From positions 865,028-929,027 of the forward strand of contig NZ_JMDW01000008.1 in the NCBI RefSeq assembly GCF_000691525.1: 64,000 nt of DNA, in the 5' to 3' direction. Shown one piece after another: positions 1 through 8,257 of the stretch (the first letter of the stretch is position 1; each line of letters starts with the position of its first letter). The notes beneath the pieces were generated by a model, which saw only the letters and a list, made by a program, of their open reading frames with translations, was not told where the DNA came from and made no database searches. The stretch comes from Mycolicibacterium neoaurum ATCC 25795. Lineage in GTDB: Bacteria > Actinomycetota > Actinomycetes > Mycobacteriales > Mycobacteriaceae. The translations under genes were made by a program, and so were the position numbers.

Positions 1-2
1 AC

Positions 3-1100
3 CGGCGCACGACCAGCCCGCTGGAACAGGCCTATCTGGACTGCGCGCGGGACCTGGTCCGGATGCTCAGCGAGGGCACCTTCCCCAATGTCGGCGACGC
101 CGCGATGTCGCGGTCCAGCCCCCGCGTGGGTGATGGATTCATCCGTCTGGACGTCAACGGCGATGTCACCTTCGCCAGCCCCAACGCGCTCTCGGCCTAT
201 CACCGGATGGGGCTGAACGCCGAGCTGGAGGGGCACAACCTCATCGGGGTGACCCGGCCGTTGATGTCGGACCCATTCGAGGCTCAGGAACTGGCCAACC
301 ATCTGCGCATCTCGGTGGCGGGCGGAGCCAGCACCCGGATGGAACTGGATGCCGGTGGCGCAGCGGTGCTGCTGCGCACCATCCCGTTGCTCGCCAGTGG
401 GGAGCCCGCCGGGGCCGCGGTGCTCATCCGCGATGTCACCGAGATCAAACGCCGCGACCGCGCGCTGCTGTCCAAGGACGCCACCATCCGCGAGATCCAC
501 CACCGGGTGAAGAACAATCTGCAGACCGTCGCAGCGCTGTTGCGATTGCAGGCGCGCCGGACCAACAATGCCGAGGGGCGCGAGGCGCTGATCGAATCGG
601 TGCGGCGGGTGTCCTCGATCGCGCTGGTGCACGACGCGCTCTCGATGTCGGTCGACGAGGAGGTCAACCTCGACGAGGTGGTCGACCGGATCGTGCCGAT
701 CATGAACGATGTCGCTTCGGTGGACACCCCGATCCGGATCACCCGCGAGGGTGATCTGGGCGTGCTGGATGCCGACCGGGCCACCGCTCTCATCATGGTC
801 ATCACCGAGCTGGTGCAGAACGCGCTCGAGCATGCCTTCGACGGAGACGTGTCCAAGGGGTCGGTGACCATCCGCGCCGAACGCTCGGCGCGGTGGCTCG
901 ATGTCGTGGTGCACGACGATGGCCGGGGCTTACCCGAGGGGTTCAGTCTGGAGAAGTCGGACCGGCTCGGTCTGCAGATCGTGCGCACCCTGGTCTCGGC
1001 CGAACTCGACGGCTCGCTGGGTATGCACGATGTCGCCAGTGGCGGCACCGATGTTGTCCTGCGGGTGCCCATCGGTAGGCACCGACGAATGCCGATCTGA
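3..1100 (+). CDS. pdtaS: Sensor histidine kinase PdtaS, C-terminal part (5' end outside window)
   Basis: Cytosolic sensor kinase of the PdtaS/PdtaR two-component system; the response regulator PdtaR is an RNA-binding ANTAR protein. The frame is open from base 3, so the start lies upstream; the full protein is about 500 residues. Visible are a PAS-like segment (FIRLDVNGDVTFASPNAL and on), then a HisKA_2 phosphoacceptor helix with EIHHRVKNN (His in HHRVKNN), and a HATPase_c domain with N-box ELVQNALEHA and G-box DDGRGLPEGF. The neighbour whiB1, convergent, matches the order Rv3220c-Rv3219 of M. tuberculosis. Confidence is high because the HisKA_2 motif and the context agree. Confidence 0.93.
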   Translation, partial: RRTTSPLEQAYLDCARDLVRMLSEGTFPNVGDAAMSRSSPRVGDGFIRLDVNGDVTFASPNALSAYHRMGLNAELEGHNLIGVTRPLMSDPFEAQELANHLRISVAGGASTRMELDAGGAAVLLRTIPLLASGEPAGAAVLIRDVTEIKRRDRALLSKDATIREIHHRVKNNLQTVAALLRLQARRTNNAEGREALIESVRRVSSIALVHDALSMSVDEEVNLDEVVDRIVPIMNDVASVDTPIRITREGDLGVLDADRATALIMVITELVQNALEHAFDGDVSKGSVTIRAERSARWLDVVVHDDGRGLPEGFSLEKSDRLGLQIVRTLVSAELDGSLGMHDVASGGTDVVLRVPIGRHRRMPI

Positions 1101-1162
1101 GTACCGCCGACCCTCCGGTGCCGCGGCCTATTGTGATGAGGCACACAGCATTTGGGCCGGAA

Positions 1163-1201
1163 ACGACTGCGGCCCCGACAGTTTGTCGGGGCCGCAGTCG
1201 T
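1163..1201. terminator. Bidirectional stem-loop terminator between pdtaS and whiB1
   Basis: A perfect 18-bp inverted repeat: left arm 1163-1180, right arm 1184-1201, loop 1181-1183. The core of the arm is CTGCGGCCCCGACA. It lies between the convergent 3' ends of pdtaS and whiB1 and has no long T-run, as is common for mycobacterial terminators. Confidence 0.8.
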
Positions 1202-1213
1202 CGTCGGTTCTGG

Positions 1214-1468
1214 CTAGACGCTGCTGCGGGCCTTCGTCCGGGCGTTGCGACGCTTCAGTGCGCGACGCTCGTCCTCGCTCATCCCGCCCCAGACGCCGGC
1301 GTCCTGGCCGGACTCAAGCGCCCAGCTCAGGCACTCGGTGGTCACCGGGCAACGGTTGCAGACGAGCTTCGCATCAGCGATCTGGGCGAGGGCCGGGCCG
1401 CTGTTCCCCACGGGGAAGAACAGTTCCGGATCCTCGTCGCGACAGACCGCCTTGTGACGCCAATCCAT
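1214..1468 (-). CDS. whiB1: WhiB1, NO-responsive [4Fe-4S] transcription factor
   Basis: An 84-residue WhiB protein. It binds a [4Fe-4S] cluster, partners with the primary sigma factor domain 4, and senses nitric oxide. The four cluster cysteines are C9, C37, C40 and C46; the GVWGG turn is at 58-62 and the tail is basic (RRALKRRNARTKAR). I chose the ATG at 1468 (MDWRHK) because AGGAG lies nine bases upstream; a TTG three codons earlier is also open but overlaps that SD. In M. tuberculosis whiB1 is essential and cAMP/CRP-controlled; a CRP-like site lies upstream here too (1618-1633). Confidence 0.97.
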   Translation of the reverse strand: MDWRHKAVCRDEDPELFFPVGNSGPALAQIADAKLVCNRCPVTTECLSWALESGQDAGVWGGMSEDERRALKRRNARTKARSSV

Positions 1469-1617
1469 AGCTTCCAACTCCTAGTCAGTTTTCGCCCGTG
1501 CGCACAAAATCGCACTAGGTTTTCTTCGGCTGTTAACGGGTGCACATGAAATGTTTCTGCACTGTTGCATCCGATGCTTTCACAGGCTGAACAGATGTCA
1601 ATAGAACTGCGTTAACA

Positions 1618-1633
1618 CGTGGGCAATGTCACT
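1618..1633 (-). promoter_or_regulatory. CRP (Cmr/Rv3676-type) binding site upstream of whiB1
   Basis: On the minus strand this reads AGTGACATTGCCCACG, a GTGA-N6-CCAC variant of the mycobacterial CRP consensus TGTGA-N6-TCACA. It lies about 150 bp upstream of the whiB1 start and resembles the site remembered for M. tuberculosis whiB1. A second half-site, TGTGAAAGCATCGG, is at 1571-1584 on the same strand. The rest of 1469-1744 shows no gene. Confidence 0.65.
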
Positions 1634-1744
1634 GCGCTACCGGGTTACCGGTCCACTCATCCGTTTGTACTACACTGGGCTCACTTGCGCTCTAAATATC
1701 TGTCGCTCACAGCAAACTAGCAGGTCACGGCTGTGTAGGCCTGA

Positions 1745-2689
1745 TCACGGAGCAGGGGCGACCACCCCGATGGCATTCGGTACCGAGGTAAAGGTCATCG
1801 CCTGACGTAAACCGACGTAATCGCCGTCTATCTGGCAGGCCACCGGTGTGTCACTGCTCACCCGCAGCCACGGCAGGTCGTCATCGCGCACCAGATGCCC
1901 GGCGGTGATATCGGGTTTCGACGACAACATCCGGCGCACCAATCCCAGATTGCGCCAGATGCTCATGCTGGTGATCGCGAACACTCCCAGGCCGGTGTCG
2001 AAGGTGGTGTCCGGGTTCGTCCACACCGGTCGGGTGTTGGCGTAGGTCCAGGGGCTGGAATTGGACACGAACGCGAAATGCACTCCTGTCTGCGGCTCCC
2101 GGTCCGGTAGTTCCAGCGTCAGCAGCGGCTCCCGGCGCGCGCTGGCCAGCATCTCCCGGATGGCGACCCTGATGTAGCGCGATGCGGTCACCTTGCGCCC
2201 GCGGGCGCGCTGGGCTTCCACGGCCGCCACGACGTCACCGTCGACCCCCATGCCCGCGGTGAACACGCCCCAGCGCTCCCCACAGTCCATCAACCCGATA
2301 CGCCGCCACGGCATGCCTCGACGACGCTCACCGAGCAGGTCGACCAGCTGATTGGTGGCCTCGATGGGGTCGGGGCTGATGCCAAGGGACCGCGCGAAGA
2401 CGTTGGCCGAACCGCCGGGTACCACGCCGACGGCCGGGGTGTGCTCACCGGTTCCGCCCGCCTGCAATACGCCGTTGACCACTTCGTTCACCGTGCCGTC
2501 TCCGCCGTGCACGATCAGGACATCGGTGCCGTCGTTGGCTGCCTGCGCGCCGATCTCGACGGCGTGACCGCGATGGTCGGTGTGGATCACGGTCAGATCC
2601 ACCCGGCTCTCCAATGCGTGGGCCAGCAGATCACGACCCGCCGGGGTCGTCGAAGTCGCATTCGGGTTGACGATCAGCACGGCACGCAC
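1745..2689 (-). CDS. Diacylglycerol kinase-family lipid kinase (Rv3218-like)
   Basis: A 314-residue protein of the DAGK catalytic family, expected to phosphorylate a lipid such as diacylglycerol or a sphingoid base at the membrane face. The N-terminus VRAVLIVNPNAT matches the family's usual start, and the nucleotide-binding GGDGT is at residues 62-66, followed by VVPGGSANVFARSLG. The start is the GTG at 2689; the frame stays open to 2902 but that extension is Arg/Pro-rich and unlike the family. The SD is weak. It lies upstream of whiB1 on the same strand, as Rv3218 does in M. tuberculosis. The lipid substrate cannot be told from sequence. Confidence 0.85.
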   Translation of the reverse strand: MRAVLIVNPNATSTTPAGRDLLAHALESRVDLTVIHTDHRGHAVEIGAQAANDGTDVLIVHGGDGTVNEVVNGVLQAGGTGEHTPAVGVVPGGSANVFARSLGISPDPIEATNQLVDLLGERRRGMPWRRIGLMDCGERWGVFTAGMGVDGDVVAAVEAQRARGRKVTASRYIRVAIREMLASARREPLLTLELPDREPQTGVHFAFVSNSSPWTYANTRPVWTNPDTTFDTGLGVFAITSMSIWRNLGLVRRMLSSKPDITAGHLVRDDDLPWLRVSSDTPVACQIDGDYVGLRQAMTFTSVPNAIGVVAPAP

Positions 2690-2819
2690 GGGATACCAGC
2701 CTAGCCATGTGTCCGGGGCACGGTGGCCGCGCCCGACAACAGTCGAGGCAGATTCGACTCGTACGGATGTCCGTTCGATGAACGCCGGCCATGGCGATCG
2801 TGTTGGCGGGCAGCGATGT

Positions 2820-3314
2820 TCAGCCGGCGGCGTTGGGCAGCAACGGTGGGCAGATGCCGTTGGCGTCGGCCGCCAGCTCGAAATGCCATGTCTCGTTGGC
2901 ATAGATCTGGCACAGCCCGAAACGCGGTCCGTTGGCGATCATCCACTGCGCGGCGTCGGGCCCACCGATATCGACCGCCGCCCCGATGACGTGCCGGGAC
3001 TGCTCGGGTAATTGGACGTATTGGCGGGCAAGCTCGAAGCTGCCGTAGGTGACGATGGCGTCTTCGAGGAGCTGGCGCTGGAACTGCGGACTGCGCCAGC
3101 CCGAGTTGACGGTCACGCTGACGCCTTGGGCCGCGGCCGCAGTGGTGGCGTTCTGCACGGCCGTGCGCAGTGCCGGATCCAGATTGCCGATCGCCGGATC
3201 GGAGGTGTCGAATGCGGTCAACGGCCGGTCTGGTGTCTCGACGGGTTCGGCCTTGGCGACCGGTGCGAGGGCAAGGGCGGTGGCCAGCACTCCCGCCATC
3301 AGCACTGCGCGCAT
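2820..3314 (-). CDS. Secreted M15-family (VanY-like) D,D/L,D-carboxypeptidase
   Basis: A 164-residue exported zinc peptidase, likely trimming peptidoglycan stem peptides. A Sec signal peptide covers residues 1-22, ending AKA. The M15 signature is complete: SGWRS at 71-75, SRHVIGAAVD with zinc ligands H108 and D115, and ETWHFEL with catalytic E141 and ligand H144. C135 and C154 could form a disulfide. It is short for VanY proteins, so the peptidase domain has little beside it. The start ATG has only a weak SD. It and the next genes are not at this place in the M. tuberculosis order as I remember it. Confidence 0.85.
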   Translation of the reverse strand: MRAVLMAGVLATALALAPVAKAEPVETPDRPLTAFDTSDPAIGNLDPALRTAVQNATTAAAAQGVSVTVNSGWRSPQFQRQLLEDAIVTYGSFELARQYVQLPEQSRHVIGAAVDIGGPDAAQWMIANGPRFGLCQIYANETWHFELAADANGICPPLLPNAAG

Positions 3315-3323
3315 CGGTTCAGT

Positions 3324-3707
3324 CTAGGAGATCTCACCGTCCAGATAGCGCCAGGTGTCGTCGCGGGCGCGGATGAATCGACTGCGTTCGTGCAGGATGT
3401 GGCGCCTACCGTGCTGTTCGTACTGGGCGCGGAACTCCACGATGCCCTCCTCGTCGTGCTGCCCGCCGGCCTCGGTGTCCACGATCTGCAGCCGTCGCCA
3501 CGTGATGGTGTCATCGAGCTCGAGTTCACCGGGCCTGGTGCGCGGATGCCAGGACCGCAGCAGGTATGCGGTGTGGCCGAGGGCGAAGGCGCTGAATCGC
3601 GACCGCATCAGCGCCAGCGCGGTCACCGCGGGCACGGCCCCGTCGTGCAGCGGTCCGCAACATCGGGCATAGGTGAGCGTCGATCCGCACGGGCAGTCAG
3701 CGGACAC
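3324..3707 (-). CDS. YchJ-like / UPF0225 SEC-C motif protein
   Basis: A 127-residue protein of the UPF0225 (YchJ) family. The N-terminus carries a Cys-rich SEC-C-like metal-binding motif (C5, C7, C16, C17) and the middle is the NTF2-like YchJ domain (MRSRFSAFALG, then TITWRRLQIVDTEAG and VEFRAQYE). Function is unknown in the family. The GTG start overlaps the last 11 bases of the upstream LysR gene, so the two are probably translationally coupled. Confidence 0.85.
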   Translation of the reverse strand: MSADCPCGSTLTYARCCGPLHDGAVPAVTALALMRSRFSAFALGHTAYLLRSWHPRTRPGELELDDTITWRRLQIVDTEAGGQHDEEGIVEFRAQYEQHGRRHILHERSRFIRARDDTWRYLDGEIS

Positions 3708-4608
3708 GGTCGGCGATCCGTTCGACCAGTGAATCGATCATCCCGGAGTCGTCCGCTGGATCGGGTACCCAGGCCAGCGCGATCTGGGCCGGGGCCCAGG
3801 TGCTTTCGTCGATCGGGATCAACTCGAATTCCGGCGGGGAGAAGATCCGGCCGATCGCCGAGTTCGGCGCATAGGTGACCAGGGCAACCAGGTGCCGGTT
3901 GAAGACCTGAGTTGCCATTTCCAGCTCACCGCCGAGATCCTTTGTGGCGCGGACGATCCGGGTCACACCGCGACTGGCCAGGCCGCGCGCCAGACCGGCC
4001 AACACCACCGGATTGGGTCTGGCGAAATCGATCACCACATCACGGTCGCGAAGCTGTTCGATGCGCACGCTCGCCGAGCCTGCCAGCGGATCGTCGAACC
4101 GCACCGCGATGGCACCGGGGTAGGTCGCCACCACGCGGTGGCGTAGTCGTTTGTCGGATGAGGGCAGATGGATCAATCCGATGTCCAGATGTCCGGAGAC
4201 CAGCTTCGCGGTGACCTCGGCGGCCGAACCGGGTAGCCCGAACTCGGTGGGCACAGGCAGATCGGCCACGGCCGTCTCCAGTCTGGCCAGGAAATCCGAC
4301 GGCGCGTACGCGGTGGCACCAACCCGAACAGTGTTGCCGGTCTTGGCGATTCGCGTGGCAATGACTTTGAGATCCTCTACCCGGCGCAGGATTTCGCGGG
4401 CCGGTTCGAGCAGTTGCGCGCCGAGTTCGGTCAACTCCACGCGGTGATACCGCCGTTCGAACAGCGGCCCGCCGAGCTCACGCTCGAGCAGTTTGATCTG
4501 CTTGCTCAGCGGGGGCGGGGTGATCATCAACCGATCGGCGGCACGCTTGAAGTGCAACTCTTCGGCGACCGCCACGAAGTAGCGGAGCCTGGTGAAGTCG
4601 ACTTGCAT
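3697..4608 (-). CDS. LysR-family transcriptional regulator
   Basis: A 303-residue LysR regulator: an N-terminal winged HTH (residues 1-60, FTRLRYFVAVAEELHFKRAA and PPLSKQIKLLERELG), a linker helix, and a periplasmic-binding-like effector domain. It sits directly downstream of and co-directional with a CoA-transferase and two acyl-CoA dehydrogenases, so it may control that acyl-CoA pathway. The effector is unknown. Confidence 0.9.
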   Translation of the reverse strand: MQVDFTRLRYFVAVAEELHFKRAADRLMITPPPLSKQIKLLERELGGPLFERRYHRVELTELGAQLLEPAREILRRVEDLKVIATRIAKTGNTVRVGATAYAPSDFLARLETAVADLPVPTEFGLPGSAAEVTAKLVSGHLDIGLIHLPSSDKRLRHRVVATYPGAIAVRFDDPLAGSASVRIEQLRDRDVVIDFARPNPVVLAGLARGLASRGVTRIVRATKDLGGELEMATQVFNRHLVALVTYAPNSAIGRIFSPPEFELIPIDESTWAPAQIALAWVPDPADDSGMIDSLVERIADRVR

Positions 4609-4644
4609 GCGGCACTCCGGGACGGCTGAGGGGGTCGCTCGATC

Positions 4645-7044
4645 CTAGACGCCGGCACCGTCGATCTCGGCCGGTTGAATCGACTCCAAGACCCCGCTGC
4701 GCAAAAGCTCGGTGATCTGCTCGTCGTCGAGACCCAGCAGGTCGGCCGCGATCTCGCGGGTCTGCTCCCCGAGCAGCGGTGCCTGCCGCATCGGTGGGTC
4801 GGCAATCCGCTCGGAATGGATGACGACGTTCTCCATCACGAAGGGCGTGGTCCACAGCGGGTGGAGTTCTTCGCGGAACGCACGCCGGGCGACGTAGTAG
4901 TCCCAATCGAGCAACTCGGCCGCGCGCAGCGCCGCACCGGCGGGCACGCCTGCGCGTTGTAGCGCCGTCATGGCCTCGGTGGGGGAGCGCTCGGCGGTCC
5001 AGGCCCGCACGGCATCCTCGATGCGGGCCCGCTCCGCGATCCGGCCGGTGCGGGTGCTCAGCCGCGCGTCGGCGGCCAGATCGGGTCGCCCGATCACCCT
5101 GCACAGCGCCTGCCAGTCGGTGTCGCCGCGTACGGTCACCGCGACCCACTGATCGTCGCCGGCGGACCCGAACACGCCCCAGGGCGCGTCCTGCTCGAAC
5201 GCCGACGTGGCGTCGGCCGACTGTTCGGCGATCTCGGCGGCCAGATGGCTGAGCATCACCTCCGACTGCGCGATGCTGACCGAACCGCCGGCACCGGTGC
5301 GTTCGCGGCGCAGCAGCAGCGCCAGCGCGGCCAGCACACCGATGCGGGCCGACACGTGGTCGGGGTAGACGGTCACGGTGTCGCAGAAGGCCCTGCGCTT
5401 GGCGGGCTTCTCGGGGTCCTCGGGGTAGACCCACATGTCCGTGAAACCCGCGGCGGCGCGCACCAGCGGTCCGTAGCCCATCCGGGTGGCCCAGGGTCCC
5501 GTCGGGCCGAATGCGGAACTGTCCACCACGACGATGCCGGGGTTCACCCCGTTCAGGGTGTCGTGATCCATGCCCAGCGTGGCGGCCACCCCGGGCTTGA
5601 AGTTGGTGAGCACCACATCGGCGTCGGCGGCCAGCCGGTGCGCCAGGGCGCGGCCCTCATCGGAGCGCAGGTCGATGCCGATGGACCGCTTGTTGCGGTG
5701 CCCGGCGGCGTAGGTCTGCGATACCGAGGTGAGGTTGCCGCGCAGACCGTCCGGGAACGCCGTGTTCTCGATCTTGACCACATCGGCTCCCAGGTCGCCG
5801 AACAACCGACCGCTGTCGCTGCCGACCACGATGACGCCGAGATCCAGCACCCGCAGACCCTCCAGCGGAAGCCCCTCGTTGCGACGAGGCCGGCCGGCCA
5901 GGATGGCCGCCGACGGCGGGCGGCGCTGCGGAGCAACGGCATCGGTGAGTGTGCTGGCCCGGTGCCCGTCGATCTCGGCCACCCCGACCGGCACCGGAAC
6001 ACTCACCCCTTTCTGCAGCTCTACCTGCCGCAGGAAACCGCGCTCACGGATCTGGTCGGTGCGCAATGCCTCGGGCAGGGTCAGCACCGCAGCGGCGGGC
6101 ACCCGGTACCGCTGGGCCGCCGATTCCAGTTCGGCCCGGGTTTTGTCCCGGATGAACGTGGCAATCGCCGGCATCAGTGTCGGGGACATGAAACGTTCCC
6201 GCAGCTTGTCGTACTTGGGGTCGGCGAACTCCGCTGGGCGGCCCATCCACTCGAACATGCCGCGCCACTGGCGCTTTGCCAACAGACAGATCCGGATGTA
6301 GCCGTCCGCGCACTTCAGGATCGGGTAGCGCAACTGCTCGGCGATCCAGTTTCGCTCCTGCTGGCTGACGGCGACGCCGGCCGAGGCGGTACCGGCACTG
6401 CCATAGGGCGGGTCGAGGGTCTGCATGGCGCCGTCGAGGACCGAGAAGTCGATGAGATCGCCTGCGCCGGTGCGTAACCTGTCAAGATAGACGCTGAGCA
6501 CCAGCACCACGGCCTGCGCCGCCGCCACATGGTAGGGCAATTGCCGGGCCGGCGGGACCAGCGGGACCTGGCCCGGGATACCGGACCGGGTCAGCTCGCT
6601 GGTCAGCGCGTGCAATACCGGCGTGGTGGCCTGCCATTCGCGAAAATCGTTGTCCCGGCCGAAGTCACTGATGGACAGCACCACCAGTTCCGGATGTTCG
6701 ACTCGGATCTGCCGGACATCGAGCGCCGCCTCGTTTACCGACCCGGGGCGAGTGTTCTCGACGAGAATGTCCGCACCCGCGACCAGTTCCGGCCATTGCC
6801 GGGCATCGGCGTCGATGCGGGGCAGGCCGCGCCGGTTGATGGCGGTATCGAGCACATCGCCGTCCGGGGAGTCGCTGTCGTCGTCGGCTGCGCCGGTGCC
6901 GTCGTTCACACCGGCGAGCCGCACCACGCTCACCTGCGCACCCAGGTCGGCCAGCAGCCGTCCGACGGCGGTCATCGGGCCGGTGCTCAGATCCAGGATC
7001 CGCACGCCGGAAAGCGGTGGGTCGTAAGCTTTCGGGTTGTTCAT
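4645..7044 (-). CDS. Tandem CaiB/BaiF family III CoA-transferase (two fused domains)
   Basis: A 799-residue protein made of two full class III CoA-transferase domains: residues about 10-375 and 393-790, each opening with a GVRILDLS / GLRVLDLG strand. Family III enzymes move CoA between carboxylic acids through an active-site Asp. In the second half that Asp is at D562 (YPDHVSA); the matching place in the first half is Y171 (LPYHVAA), so one half looks inactive. Seven bases separate it from the upstream acyl-CoA dehydrogenase gene. Likely role: activating a carboxylic acid, possibly a cyclic or steroid-like one, for the two dehydrogenases. The substrate is inference. Confidence 0.88.
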   Translation of the reverse strand: MNNPKAYDPPLSGVRILDLSTGPMTAVGRLLADLGAQVSVVRLAGVNDGTGAADDDSDSPDGDVLDTAINRRGLPRIDADARQWPELVAGADILVENTRPGSVNEAALDVRQIRVEHPELVVLSISDFGRDNDFREWQATTPVLHALTSELTRSGIPGQVPLVPPARQLPYHVAAAQAVVLVLSVYLDRLRTGAGDLIDFSVLDGAMQTLDPPYGSAGTASAGVAVSQQERNWIAEQLRYPILKCADGYIRICLLAKRQWRGMFEWMGRPAEFADPKYDKLRERFMSPTLMPAIATFIRDKTRAELESAAQRYRVPAAAVLTLPEALRTDQIRERGFLRQVELQKGVSVPVPVGVAEIDGHRASTLTDAVAPQRRPPSAAILAGRPRRNEGLPLEGLRVLDLGVIVVGSDSGRLFGDLGADVVKIENTAFPDGLRGNLTSVSQTYAAGHRNKRSIGIDLRSDEGRALAHRLAADADVVLTNFKPGVAATLGMDHDTLNGVNPGIVVVDSSAFGPTGPWATRMGYGPLVRAAAGFTDMWVYPEDPEKPAKRRAFCDTVTVYPDHVSARIGVLAALALLLRRERTGAGGSVSIAQSEVMLSHLAAEIAEQSADATSAFEQDAPWGVFGSAGDDQWVAVTVRGDTDWQALCRVIGRPDLAADARLSTRTGRIAERARIEDAVRAWTAERSPTEAMTALQRAGVPAGAALRAAELLDWDYYVARRAFREELHPLWTTPFVMENVVIHSERIADPPMRQAPLLGEQTREIAADLLGLDDEQITELLRSGVLESIQPAEIDGAGV

Positions 7045-7051
7045 GGCTACG

Positions 7052-8254
7052 CTAGTTCTTCCGGATCTCGCGGAACGGGATGTCGCGATCGACCTCGGGC
7101 TCCCTGGGCAGCCCGAGCACCCGCTCGCCGATGATGTTGCGCTGGATTTGGTCGGTGCCGCCGCCGATCGAGGTGAAGAACGCGTTGAGACTCAGGAAGT
7201 TCACCTCGTCGGCCTCGGCATTGTCCGGTCCGGCCAGCAGCGCATCGGCGCCGATGATGTCGGTCTTCAGCCGTGCCTCGGCGTGCAGGATGCGCGATGT
7301 CGCCAGCTTGCCCAGCGACATCACCGGGCTTGCGGTGCCCTGTTTGGCCTCGGCCTTTGCGCGGGCATTGTTGAGGCTGTTCAGCTCTCGCAGCGCGAGC
7401 ACATCGGCCAGTGACCTGCGGATCGCGGCATCGCCCAGCTTGCCGTGCGTGCGGGCCATTTCGACAAGGCTGTTACCACGGGACTGCTTGCGGTGCAGGC
7501 TGGTTCCGGAACCCATGATGGAACGCTCGACGGCCAGCGCGGTCTGCAGCACCAGCCAGCCATTGCCGACGCCGCCCACCACGTAGGCGTCGGGCACCGT
7601 GGCGTCGGTGATGAACACCTCGTTGAAATGCGCGTCGCCGGTGATCTGCACCAGCGGCCGGATCTCGATGCCCGGCTGGTTCATCGGCACGATGAAAAAG
7701 GTGATGCCCTTGTGCTTGGGCACATCCCAGTCGGTGCGGGCGATCAGCAGCGCGTACTGCGAGGTCTTGGCGCCCGACGTCCACACCTTCTGGCCGTTGA
7801 TGACCCACCGGTCACCGTCGCGCACCGCGGTGGTGCGCACACCGGCCAGATCCGAGCCGGCACCGGGCTCGCTGTAGAGCAGGCAGGTGCGTGCCTTCTC
7901 GGTCAGGAACTTGTACAGCAGATCGGATTTGAGCGCCTCGGTGCCGAACGCCAGCGTCGTGTTGGCCGGGATGCTGAACCTGTCCTGGCAGGCGCCGGGG
8001 GCGCCGGCCGCGCGGAATTCCTCGGCGATCACCTTGGCGAGCTTGTTCGGGTAGGCCCGGCCGAACCACTGGCTCGGGTAGGTCGGGGCACCGTAGCCGG
8101 CCGCCACAACCTGCTCGAGCCAGGCGATCCGCTCGGGGGAGCTGACCCACGGGTCGTCGGATTTGGGCAGGGTGACGCCGGTCCAGTTCTCTTCCAGCCA
8201 GGCACGGACCTCAGCCCGGAGTTCCTCGGCGCTGGGCAGATTGATCTCGCTCAT
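7052..8254 (-). CDS. Acyl-CoA dehydrogenase, large-type subunit (FadE)
   Basis: A 400-residue FAD-dependent acyl-CoA dehydrogenase. FAD and substrate motifs are visible: LLYSEPGAGSDLAGVRTTA, WVINGQKVWTSGAK, and the C-terminal GGGTDQIQRNIIGERVLGLPRE. The start is three bases after the stop of a second, smaller dehydrogenase gene. Such adjacent unequal pairs in actinobacteria often form alpha2-beta2 heterotetramers acting on steroid side chains or other bulky acyl-CoAs (for example FadE28-FadE29); this pair fits that pattern by arrangement, not by proof. Confidence 0.92.
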   Translation of the reverse strand: MSEINLPSAEELRAEVRAWLEENWTGVTLPKSDDPWVSSPERIAWLEQVVAAGYGAPTYPSQWFGRAYPNKLAKVIAEEFRAAGAPGACQDRFSIPANTTLAFGTEALKSDLLYKFLTEKARTCLLYSEPGAGSDLAGVRTTAVRDGDRWVINGQKVWTSGAKTSQYALLIARTDWDVPKHKGITFFIVPMNQPGIEIRPLVQITGDAHFNEVFITDATVPDAYVVGGVGNGWLVLQTALAVERSIMGSGTSLHRKQSRGNSLVEMARTHGKLGDAAIRRSLADVLALRELNSLNNARAKAEAKQGTASPVMSLGKLATSRILHAEARLKTDIIGADALLAGPDNAEADEVNFLSLNAFFTSIGGGTDQIQRNIIGERVLGLPREPEVDRDIPFREIRKN

Positions 8255-8257
8255 GAC

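Noticed and set aside
1469..1477. Upstream TTG start for whiB1
   Set aside because: It overlaps the SD AGGAG that fits the ATG at 1468, and WhiB1 proteins begin MDWRHK.
5245..6477. 410-codon plus-strand frame over the CoA-transferase
   Set aside because: Shadow frame in high-GC DNA; no motif, and the minus-strand protein is continuous through both domains.
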